64,000 bases of DNA, from NCBI RefSeq assembly GCF_900105205.1, contig NZ_FNSQ01000005.1:1550001-1614000 (forward strand), in the 5' to 3' direction. The notes below the pieces were generated by a model. That model saw nothing but the letters and a program-made list of their open reading frames with translations, did no database searches and was not told where the DNA came from. The DNA is from Microbacterium hydrocarbonoxydans. GTDB taxonomy: Bacteria; Actinomycetota; Actinomycetes; Actinomycetales; Microbacteriaceae. Shown piece by piece: positions 56,143 to 64,000 of this stretch; position 1 is the first letter of the stretch, and the number at the start of each line of letters is the position of its first letter. Position numbers and translations under genes: made by a program.

Positions 56143-57008
56143 GCAAGCGATTCGGTGCCAATGACCGACTCAGTGTTCCGAAAACCTACAAGCTGGCGAT
56201 CGGCGGCGCGTTCCCGCGCAGCGAGTCAGGACGCACGTACGAAGTGCTGTCGGCGAAGGGGACGTTCCTCGCGAACGCGGCGAAGGGTTCCCGCAAGGAC
56301 GCCAGGGATGCCGTCGTCGCCGCTCGCGCCGCGGTGAAGGGGTGGTCGGGAGCGACCGCCTACAACCGCGGACAGGTGCTGTACCGCGTCGCCGAGGTGC
56401 TCGAGGGGCGGCGCGCGCAGTTCATCGACGAGATCGCCGCGCAGGAGGGCGTCTCGACGGCCGCCGCCGCCGCGCAGGTCGACGAGGCGATCGACCTCTG
56501 GGTCTGGTACGCCGGCTGGTGCGACAAGTACGCGCAGGTCGCGGGCAACGCCAACCCGGTCTCCGGCCCCTACTTCAACATCTCCGTTCCGGAGCCGACC
56601 GGTGTCGTCGCGATCGTGGCACCTCAGGATTCGGCACTGCTCGGACTCGTCTCCGTCGTCGCACCGGCACTGGTCGCAGGCAACGCGGTCGTGGTGATCG
56701 CGAGCGAGCAGTATCCGCTGTCCGCCATCAGTCTCGCCGAGGTGCTCGCGACGAGCGATCTCCCCGGGGGCGTCGTCAACGTGCTCACCGGGTCGCCGGC
56801 CGAGATGGCGCCGTGGCTCGCCTCACACCAGGACGTCAACGCGCTCGATCTGGCAGGTGCCGGGGATCTCGAGTGGATCGACCTGCAGATCGATGCCGCC
56901 GAGACGCTGAAGCGGGTGCTGGCACCAGGCGCGGTCACCGCATCGCCGGAGCGGATCGGAGCGTTCACCGAGGTCAAGACGGTCTGGCACACCAAGTCCA
57001 TGGTCTGA
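56139..57008 (+). CDS. Aldehyde dehydrogenase paralogue lacking the catalytic domain
   Basis: A 289-residue protein homologous to the N-terminal NAD-binding domain of aldehyde dehydrogenases (residues about 15-250, including [27 protein letters not shown] and [19 protein letters not shown]). It then passes directly to the usual ALDH C-terminus ([15 protein letters not shown]). The segment with the catalytic Glu and Cys is missing, so it cannot be an active dehydrogenase on its own. The frame and coupling to the complete ALDH (4-base overlap) are intact, which argues for a kept function, perhaps as a partner subunit. A terminator follows. Confidence 0.85.
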   Translation: MSKRFGANDRLSVPKTYKLAIGGAFPRSESGRTYEVLSAKGTFLANAAKGSRKDARDAVVAARAAVKGWSGATAYNRGQVLYRVAEVLEGRRAQFIDEIAAQEGVSTAAAAAQVDEAIDLWVWYAGWCDKYAQVAGNANPVSGPYFNISVPEPTGVVAIVAPQDSALLGLVSVVAPALVAGNAVVVIASEQYPLSAISLAEVLATSDLPGGVVNVLTGSPAEMAPWLASHQDVNALDLAGAGDLEWIDLQIDAAETLKRVLAPGAVTASPERIGAFTEVKTVWHTKSMV

Positions 57009-57022
57009 GACCCGTCATCGAC

Positions 57023-57060
57023 AGGCCCGCCCCGCGCATCGCGAGGGGCGGGCCTTTCTC
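57023..57060 (+). terminator. Terminator after the deoC operon
   Basis: AGGCCCGCCCC pairs with GGGGCGGGCCT (57045-57055) around an 11-base loop, followed by TTCTC. Confidence 0.85.
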
Positions 57061-57063
57061 GTG

Positions 57064-57081
57064 CGAGTCGATATCGACTCG
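57064..57081. promoter_or_regulatory. 18-bp perfect palindrome upstream of clpX
   Basis: CGAGTCGATATCGACTCG is fully self-complementary and lies between the deo terminator and clpX. A second 10-bp palindrome, GCGGTACCGC, follows at 57088-57097, and a TAGGCT box at 57129-57134. Candidate operator for clpX control. Confidence 0.5.
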
Positions 57082-57171
57082 AGATATGCGGTACCGCGCC
57101 AATGCGTCCCGGCGTCGGATGCAGCGGTTAGGCTCAGTAGACGATCTCTGGATCCCCCTAGGAGGACGCGC

Positions 57172-58440
<1,269 letters not shown>

Positions 58441-58488
58441 CTCTCCTTCGCTAGGCGTCCGTCGGCACTCCGCGTACGGACGGGTTCC

Positions 58489-60540
58489 TCACGCCTCGAG
58501 ACCGCGGCGCTTCAGGAGCGGCGCGATCTCGGCATCCCGTCCCCGGAAGTCGCGGTAGGCGACGAGCGGATCCTTCGAGCCGCCGACGCCCAGAAGCCGG
58601 CCACGGAATCGGTCGCCGTTCTCTCGGGTGAGTCCGCCATTGTCGCGGAACCACTCGACGGTGTCCGCGTCGAGCACCTCGCTCCAGATGTACGAGTAGT
58701 AGCCGGCGCTGTACCCGCCCGAGAACACGTGGGCGAAGTACGTCGACGAGTAGCGGGTCGGCACGACCGGATCGTCGAGTCCGATGTCGGCCAGCGCTGC
58801 GGCTTCGAAGGAGGCGACGTCGTCGACCGTCGTAGCCTCATCGACCCGATGCCATGCCTGGTCCAGCCAGGCGGCTGCGAGGTACTCGCTCGTGTCATGG
58901 CCCTGGTTGAAGGTCTCCGTCGCGCGCAGTCGTTCGACGATCGTGGGGTCGAGCGGTTCGCCTGTCTCATGGTGCCGCGCGTAGTTGTCGAGCACCTCAG
59001 GCCACAGGATCCACATCTCGTTCACCTGGCTGGGGAACTCCACGAAGTCGCGGAAGACGTTCGTTCCCGCGAAGTGCGGGTACGTGACGACGGCGAAGAG
59101 CCCGTGCAGCGCATGGCCGAACTCGTGGAAGAGCGTCGTGACCTCGTCGAGGGTGAGGAGAGTCGGCTCTCCGTCGCCGGGAAGCGGCACGTTCAGGTTG
59201 TTGACGACCACCGGGAGCGTTCCGCGCAGACGCGATTGGCTCACGATCGGGTTCATCCAGGCGCCGCCGCGCTTCGAATCACGGGTGTACAGGTCGAGGA
59301 CGTACAGTCCGACCGCGCTCCCGTCGGCGTCGCGCACCTCGAACACGCGCGCGCCCGGGTGGTAGGCGCGGAGGTCCCGGCGCTCTGCGAACGTCACCCC
59401 GTAGAGTTTCGTCGCTGCGAAGAAGACGCCGTCCTGCAGCACCCGCTCGGCCTCGAACCACGGGCGGAGCGCGCTCGTGTCGATCGCGTATCGGGCCGTC
59501 CGCACCTTCTCCGTATAGAACGCCCAGTCATGCGCCTCGACCGAGAAGGGGGTCGCCTCGGTCTCGTCGACGATCGCCTGCAGGGCTTCCCTCTCCGCTC
59601 GCGCGTTGCGCGCAGAGGGGGCCGCGAGATCGCGCAGCATCCGCTCGACCGCGTCCGGGTTGCCGGCTGTCTCGTCCGCCGTCACGTACGCGGCATGCGA
59701 GGCATAGCCGAGCAGCGCCGCGCGCTCGGCGCGGAGCCGGACGATCTCAGCGAGCACGGGACGATTGTCGTTCGCGTTGCTGCGGGCAGCGCGCGACTGC
59801 GAGGCCGCCATGATGCGGCGGCGCGACTCGCGGTCGCGGAGCTGCGCCAGGTACGGATGCCCGGTGAACAGCGGCAGGGAGATGACGAAGCGTCCGTCGA
59901 GGCCGCGATCCGTCGCCGCGCGGGCCGCTGCGGAGAGCTCTCCGCTGCTGAGACCGGCGAGCTCATCGGCCGAATCGAACACGACGGCGAGGTCGTTCGT
60001 GTCGTTCAGCAGGTTGCGCTCGAAGGTGTTGTTCAGAGTCGACAGCTGCTGGTTCAGGGCGGTGAGTCTGCTCTTCGCCTCGTCGTCGAGGGCCGCACCC
60101 GCGTGGGTCATCTCGCGGTGGTGCCGTTCGACCAGATACCGCTGCTCATCATCGAGCTCGAGATCGTCGAGGTGCGCGTGCACCTGCTGGACGCGCCAAT
60201 ACAGCGCGCCGTCGAGAGTGATGGCATCCTGATGAGCCGCCATGAGGGGAGCGAGCTGTTCGTCGATCTCCTGGATCTCCGGCGTCGCATCGGCTGAGGT
60301 CACGGTGTAGAACGCGTGCGCGACGCGGTCGAGCAGCTCTCCTGAGCGTTCCAGCGCCTCGATCGTGTTCTCGAAGGTGGGCATCGAGCGCACCATCGTG
60401 ATCCGAGCGATCTCTCGGAGGTGCTCGTCGAACGCGTCCTGGAACGCCGGCGGGTAGTGCTCGGGTCTGATGGCGGCGAAGTCGGGAAGACCGTAAGGGA
60501 GCGTGGACGGCTGAAGCAGAGGATTCGCGACGTCGGTCAT
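58489..60540 (-). CDS. dcp: Peptidyl-dipeptidase, M3 family (Dcp-like)
   Basis: A 683-residue cytoplasmic zinc peptidase that removes dipeptides from peptide C-termini (Dcp) or cuts short oligopeptides (OpdA/PrlC). The M3 zinc motif is HEFGHALHG (about residue 461), with the third ligand Glu downstream in the [10 protein letters not shown] segment. [30 protein letters not shown] near the C-terminus is the substrate tyrosine region typical of the Dcp branch. Its start overlaps the LysR stop by four bases. Convergent with clpX. Confidence 0.93.
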   Translation of the reverse strand: MTDVANPLLQPSTLPYGLPDFAAIRPEHYPPAFQDAFDEHLREIARITMVRSMPTFENTIEALERSGELLDRVAHAFYTVTSADATPEIQEIDEQLAPLMAAHQDAITLDGALYWRVQQVHAHLDDLELDDEQRYLVERHHREMTHAGAALDDEAKSRLTALNQQLSTLNNTFERNLLNDTNDLAVVFDSADELAGLSSGELSAAARAATDRGLDGRFVISLPLFTGHPYLAQLRDRESRRRIMAASQSRAARSNANDNRPVLAEIVRLRAERAALLGYASHAAYVTADETAGNPDAVERMLRDLAAPSARNARAEREALQAIVDETEATPFSVEAHDWAFYTEKVRTARYAIDTSALRPWFEAERVLQDGVFFAATKLYGVTFAERRDLRAYHPGARVFEVRDADGSAVGLYVLDLYTRDSKRGGAWMNPIVSQSRLRGTLPVVVNNLNVPLPGDGEPTLLTLDEVTTLFHEFGHALHGLFAVVTYPHFAGTNVFRDFVEFPSQVNEMWILWPEVLDNYARHHETGEPLDPTIVERLRATETFNQGHDTSEYLAAAWLDQAWHRVDEATTVDDVASFEAAALADIGLDDPVVPTRYSSTYFAHVFSGGYSAGYYSYIWSEVLDADTVEWFRDNGGLTRENGDRFRGRLLGVGGSKDPLVAYRDFRGRDAEIAPLLKRRGLEA

Positions 60541-61445
60541 CCTCTGAGCCTAGCCATCACCCGCTGCAGGGCCTCGACCACCAGGCGTACCGACTGCCGC
60601 CTCAGGTTCTCGGGCCGGGCGAGCACATCGATCATTCGGTGTGTGCTCACTCCTCGCAGCGGAAGCCGCACGATGTCGCGGTCGTCGACGGTGCGGGACG
60701 TATAGCGAGGCAGCATTCCGAGTACCCCGCCTGCGGCGACGACGGCCGCGACCGCGCCATAGTCATTGATCCGGTGGCGGATCTCGACCGGGCGTCCGGC
60801 GACGGCCGACACGGCGCGCAGCACGTCGTCAGGGGAGTAACCGATGCGACTGGTGACCCAGGGGCTGTCGACGACATCGAAGGACGTCACCTGCCCGCGA
60901 GCGGCGAGCGGATGCGACGCGGCGACGGCGACGTCGAGGGGCTCTCGCACGAGCGCGAGGCTGCGCACCCCGTCGGTCGGCCAGGGCGGTGAATGCTCCA
61001 TGCGATGCGCGAGCACGAGGTCGTAGCGAGCGGTGAGCGCAGGAAACTCGCTCTGCGCCACATCCTCGTCGGTGAGCTGCACGGTCGGTGGTGCGGGTGA
61101 ATCGTCGAGCTCACGGATCAGTGACCCGAACAGCGCCTGCCCGACGCTGTGGAACCCGCTGATCGTCACCACGCCGGTGCTGTCGTTCTCGAAGTCATCG
61201 AGCGAGCTGCGGGCGGCGGCCATCGCGTCGATCGCTTCGGCGCCTGCAGTCGCGAGAACCTCGCCCGCGGCGGTCAATGTGAGGCGGCGGCCGTCCTTGC
61301 GGGTGAGAGGCGTGCGGAAGTCCCGCTGCAAGGCGGCGAGATGCTGCGACACCGCGGACGGGGTGACGTGCAGCGCCTCTGCGACGGCGGTGACGCTGCC
61401 CAGCGCCCCGAGCTCTCTGAGCATCTGCAGTTGGTGTAGCTCCAC
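60537..61445 (-). CDS. LysR family transcriptional regulator
   Basis: A 302-residue regulator. The N-terminal winged helix-turn-helix is LGSVTAVAEALHVTPSAVSQHLAALQRD (about 14-41), followed by a linker helix and a periplasmic-binding-like effector domain (about 88-295). GTG start in leaderless position. It is divergent from tdh-kbl (81 bp between starts), the usual layout for a LysR protein controlling its neighbour. It is also coupled to the M3 peptidase gene on its own strand. Effector unknown; threonine or glycine is a reasonable guess. Confidence 0.9.
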   Translation of the reverse strand: MELHQLQMLRELGALGSVTAVAEALHVTPSAVSQHLAALQRDFRTPLTRKDGRRLTLTAAGEVLATAGAEAIDAMAAARSSLDDFENDSTGVVTISGFHSVGQALFGSLIRELDDSPAPPTVQLTDEDVAQSEFPALTARYDLVLAHRMEHSPPWPTDGVRSLALVREPLDVAVAASHPLAARGQVTSFDVVDSPWVTSRIGYSPDDVLRAVSAVAGRPVEIRHRINDYGAVAAVVAAGGVLGMLPRYTSRTVDDRDIVRLPLRGVSTHRMIDVLARPENLRRQSVRLVVEALQRVMARLRG

Positions 61446-61451
61446 CCAGAA

Positions 61452-61457
61452 AGATTA
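61452..61457 (-). promoter_or_regulatory. Leaderless -10 box of the LysR gene
   Basis: TAATCT on the minus strand ends 6 nt before the GTG at 61445, inside the region shared with the tdh promoter. Confidence 0.5.
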
Positions 61458-61526
61458 GCGTTTACTACATGATCCATGCAGACACTGCCGGTGGTTCTAC
61501 ATGGTCCGGTGCGATGGAATCGACGT

Positions 61527-62570
61527 ATGAAGGCACTGTTCAAGGCAGAACGATCGGCCGGGCTCGAACTCGCCGAGCGCCCCGACCCGGTAGCCGCACC
61601 CGACGAGGTCGTGATCCGCGTGATGCGCACGGGGATCTGCGGCACCGACTTGCACATCCGTCGGTGGGACGACTGGGCCGCGTCTGCGATCGACGCCCCG
61701 CTCATTCCGGGCCACGAGTTCTACGGCGAGGTCGTGGAGGTCGGACCTCTCGTCCATGACATCGCTGTCGGGGATCGCGTCTCCGGCGAGGGGCACATCG
61801 TCTGCGGCACCTGTCGCAACTGTCGAGCCGGACGCCGGCAGATGTGCATCAGGACCATCGGGCTCGGCCTGCAGCGTGACGGCGCGTTCGCGGAGTACCT
61901 CGCCCTGCCGGCGACGAACGTCTGGGTGCATCATGCCGACGTCTCGCCCGAACTCGGGGCGATCTTCGACCCGCTGGGCAACGCCGTGCACACCGCTCTC
62001 ACCTATCCGCTGGTCGGTGAGGACGTGCTGGTGACCGGATGCGGACCCATCGGCCTCATGGCGATCGCCGTGGCGCGGCACGCCGGAGCGCGGTTCATCG
62101 CCGCGACGGACGTCAGCGCAGCCCGCCTCGAGATGGCGGGGGAGATGGGCGCCGATGAAGTCGTAGACGTCTCGACGCGCGACATCCGCGACGCCCAGCA
62201 CGCGTTGGGCCTGCGGGAGGGGTTCGACATCGGCTTCGAGATGAGCGGCGCTCCTGCTGCTCTGCCCGCCATGATCGAGAACATGAACCACGGTGGTCGC
62301 ATCGCGATGCTCGGACTGCCGAGCGCGGGATTCGAGATCGACTGGGGCAAGCTCGTCACGCACATGCTCACCGTCAAGGGGATCTACGGTCGCGAGATGT
62401 TCGAGACCTGGAACGCGATGGGGGCGATGCTGCAGACCAGCGCGACGCTGCGCGATTCGATCGGCAGAGTCATCGCGGACGTGCTGCCGGCTCGTGAGTG
62501 GGAGCGGGGTTTCGCCGCGGCGGAGTCCGCCGGCACAGGAAAGATCATCCTCGACTGGACGGAGCTGTGA
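61527..62570 (+). CDS. tdh: L-threonine 3-dehydrogenase
   Basis: Oxidises L-threonine to 2-amino-3-ketobutyrate with NAD. The 347-residue zinc-dependent medium-chain dehydrogenase has a catalytic-zinc Cys in GICGTDLHI and [12 protein letters not shown]. The four structural-zinc cysteines are in [15 protein letters not shown], and the NAD loop is [15 protein letters not shown] 61527 gives the family N-terminus MKALFK. Coupled to kbl by a one-base overlap (TGATG). Confidence 0.95.
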   Translation: MKALFKAERSAGLELAERPDPVAAPDEVVIRVMRTGICGTDLHIRRWDDWAASAIDAPLIPGHEFYGEVVEVGPLVHDIAVGDRVSGEGHIVCGTCRNCRAGRRQMCIRTIGLGLQRDGAFAEYLALPATNVWVHHADVSPELGAIFDPLGNAVHTALTYPLVGEDVLVTGCGPIGLMAIAVARHAGARFIAATDVSAARLEMAGEMGADEVVDVSTRDIRDAQHALGLREGFDIGFEMSGAPAALPAMIENMNHGGRIAMLGLPSAGFEIDWGKLVTHMLTVKGIYGREMFETWNAMGAMLQTSATLRDSIGRVIADVLPAREWERGFAAAESAGTGKIILDWTEL

Positions 62571-63748
62571 TGTACGGGACTTTTCAGAATCATGTGGCGG
62601 GCGAACTCGCAGAGATCGACGCGGCGGGCCTCACCAAGCACGAGCGCGGCATCCGCGGTGCGCAGAGCGCCCTGATCACCGCGGACGGCGCTGAGGTGCT
62701 GAACTTCTGCGCCAACAACTATCTCGGGCTCGCCGACGATCCCCGGATTCTGGAGGCCGCGACGGCTGCCTTGCAGGAATGGGGATACGGACTCGCGAGC
62801 GTCCGCTTCATCTGCGGCACCCAGGAGCAGCACCTCGAGCTGGAGCGCCGCCTCGCCGACTTCCTCGGCACGGATGACTCCATCCTGTACTCGTCGTGCT
62901 TCGATGCGAACGGGGGAGTGTTCGAGACGCTCTTCGGCGCGGACGATGCCATCATCTCGGACGAGCTCAATCACGCGTCGATCATCGACGGCATCCGCCT
63001 GTCCAAAGCCCGCAGACTGCGATACCGCAACCGTGACATGGCGGATCTCGAAGCTCAACTGCAGGCCGCATCCGACGCGCGATTCCGGGTGATCGTCACC
63101 GACGGCGTCTTCTCGATGGACGGCTACATCGCCCCGCTCGCGGAGATCTGCGACCTGGCCGACACGTACGACGCCCTGGTGTTCGTCGACGATTCGCACG
63201 CCGTCGGATTCGTCGGCGACAACGGGCGGGGCACCCCCGAGTTCTGCGGCGTCGCCGATCGGGTGGACATCTACACCGGCACGTTCGGCAAGGCACTGGG
63301 TGGAGCATCCGGGGGCTACGTCGCCTCGCACCGCGACATCGTCGCCCTGCTGCGGCAGCGATCGCGGCCGTATCTGTTCTCGAACACCCTCGCCCCCGCG
63401 ATCGTCGCCGGCACCCTGACGGCGCTCGATCTGGTCGAGAGCTCGGCGGATCTGCGGGCGCGCCTGAGGGACAACGCGGCGCTGTTCCGCGAGCGGATGA
63501 CGGCGGAGGGCTTCGACCTGCTGCCAGGACAGCATCCGATCGTCCCCGTCATGTTCGGCGATGCGGCGCTGACGGCGCGGATCGCAACGGAGATGCAGGC
63601 GCAGGGCGTCTATGTGACCGCGTTCAGCTTCCCCGTCGTGCCTCGCGGTGCCGCCCGGATCCGCGTGCAGCTGTCCGCCGCACACAGTCCGGAGCAGATC
63701 GAGCGGTGCGTCCAGGCTTTCGTCGCGGCGCGGGATGCCGTGAGCTGA
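62570..63748 (+). CDS. kbl: Glycine C-acetyltransferase (2-amino-3-ketobutyrate CoA ligase)
   Basis: A PLP enzyme that cleaves 2-amino-3-ketobutyrate with CoA to glycine and acetyl-CoA, completing the threonine-to-glycine route started by Tdh. The 392-residue protein has [13 protein letters not shown] near the N-terminus, the PLP-contacting [11 protein letters not shown], and the Schiff-base lysine in [16 protein letters not shown] (near residue 245). The C-terminal domain is complete. Confidence 0.96.
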   Translation: MYGTFQNHVAGELAEIDAAGLTKHERGIRGAQSALITADGAEVLNFCANNYLGLADDPRILEAATAALQEWGYGLASVRFICGTQEQHLELERRLADFLGTDDSILYSSCFDANGGVFETLFGADDAIISDELNHASIIDGIRLSKARRLRYRNRDMADLEAQLQAASDARFRVIVTDGVFSMDGYIAPLAEICDLADTYDALVFVDDSHAVGFVGDNGRGTPEFCGVADRVDIYTGTFGKALGGASGGYVASHRDIVALLRQRSRPYLFSNTLAPAIVAGTLTALDLVESSADLRARLRDNAALFRERMTAEGFDLLPGQHPIVPVMFGDAALTARIATEMQAQGVYVTAFSFPVVPRGAARIRVQLSAAHSPEQIERCVQAFVAARDAVS

Positions 63749-63766
63749 CGCGCCTGGCAAGTGCAA

Positions 63767-63812
63767 TGCAAAGAAATACTTGCAAAGAAAGCTTTGCAGA
63801 GGTATCTTTGCA
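63767..63812. promoter_or_regulatory. Nested four-half-site operator of the ArsR-type gene
   Basis: TGCAAAG at 63767-63773 and 63781-63787 faces CTTTGCA at 63792-63798 and 63806-63812. All four are arranged symmetrically around one centre (63789.5). They overlap a TTGCAA -35 (63780-63785) and the TATCTT -10 (63803-63808; 17-bp spacer). The -10 ends 7 nt before the ATG, so the transcript is leaderless and the operator would block its promoter. Confidence 0.75.
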
Positions 63813-63815
63813 TGT

Positions 63816-64000
63816 ATGACCAACGATGAGGGACGCACTCTCGACTCCGGCGCTCTGAAGGCACTGGCCCACCCGCTCCGGGTGCGCATCTACGATCTCC
63901 TGAGCGAGCGGGGGCCCCAGACGGCCAGCAGTCTCGCCGCTCTGATCGGCGAGACGTCGGGGGCGACCAGCTATCACCTGCGAGCGCTGGCCGCACACGA
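63816..64000 (+). CDS. ArsR-type winged-helix transcriptional regulator (3' end outside window)
   Basis: The first 61 codons are present. After MTNDEGRTLDSGAL comes KALAHPLRVRIYDLLSERGP, then a helix-turn-helix ending TSGATSYHLRALAAH. This is the ArsR/HTH_20 DNA-binding fold, with the usual first helix starting at an Ala-His-Pro turn. No metal-binding cysteine is present in the visible part. The start is fixed by the leaderless promoter. Downstream target genes are beyond the window. Confidence 0.85.
   Translation, partial: MTNDEGRTLDSGALKALAHPLRVRIYDLLSERGPQTASSLAALIGETSGATSYHLRALAAH

Noticed and set aside
58441..58488. CGTCCGT...ACGGACG inverted repeat between clpX and the M3 peptidase gene
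   Set aside because: A seven-base stem with a loop of about 15 bases and no T-run; too weak to call a terminator.

Overview
The window is a stretch of ordinary chromosome from a high-GC actinobacterium, most probably a member of Microbacteriaceae close to Microbacterium. This is inferred from the gene families and their order, not from a database search. Indicators are the actinobacterial cytochrome bc1-aa3 set (ctaCDF and ctaE-qcrCAB, with a di-haem QcrC and the actinobacterial CtaF), RbpA, WhiA, paired ClpP1/ClpP2, DUF3043 and DUF4126 proteins, and many genes with a TANNNT -10 box only 6-7 nt before the start codon (leaderless transcripts). Genes are packed with 1-10 bp overlaps, and no gene-free stretch exceeds 300 bp. 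I see no insertion sequence, prophage, CRISPR array or rRNA.

Layout. 1-9.6 kb: the 3' part of dnaE, an unnamed membrane protein, hisD, nrdR, pyrD, a DUF3043 protein, an M20 dipeptidase and an ErpA-type Fe-S protein. 9.6-18.7 kb: the respiratory region, with ctaC-ctaD-ctaF on the plus strand and ctaE-qcrC-qcrA-qcrB on the minus strand. A rhodanese and a GNAT-RidA pair lie between the two blocks. 18.9-23.6 kb: trpD, a PHP-domain protein, a stand-alone 5'-3' exonuclease and rpsA. 23.7-30.3 kb: a translationally coupled operon of a sulfonate-type ABC transporter, acetyl-CoA synthetase, O-acetylhomoserine sulfhydrylase and a CoA-binding protein. 30.3-32.8 kb: coaE, an MFS transporter and a DUF4126 protein. 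32.8-46.8 kb: uvrB, a TfoX-like protein, a divergent MarR/zinc-protein pair, uvrA-uvrC-rapZ-whiA, sodA and the glycolytic gap-pgk-tpiA. 46.8-48.8 kb: secG-rbpA and a membrane-anchored HEVGH protein with an apparent 3' frameshift. 48.9-58.4 kb: tRNA-Gly(TCC), tRNA-Pro(TGG), tig, a TPR-like protein, clpP1-clpP2, a SorC regulator with deoC and two aldehyde dehydrogenase genes, and clpX. 58.5-64 kb: an M3 peptidase coupled to a LysR regulator, the divergent threonine-catabolic pair tdh-kbl, and the start of an ArsR-type regulator behind a nested operator.

The strongest leads for follow-up are regulatory DNA and gene architecture rather than a wholly new system. They are the four-half-site nested palindrome before the ArsR gene, the back-to-back leaderless MarR/zinc-ribbon promoters with overlapping palindromes, the aldehyde dehydrogenase paralogue missing its catalytic domain beside deoC, the operon joining acetate activation to acetate-releasing homocysteine synthesis, and the frameshifted HEVGH membrane protein.
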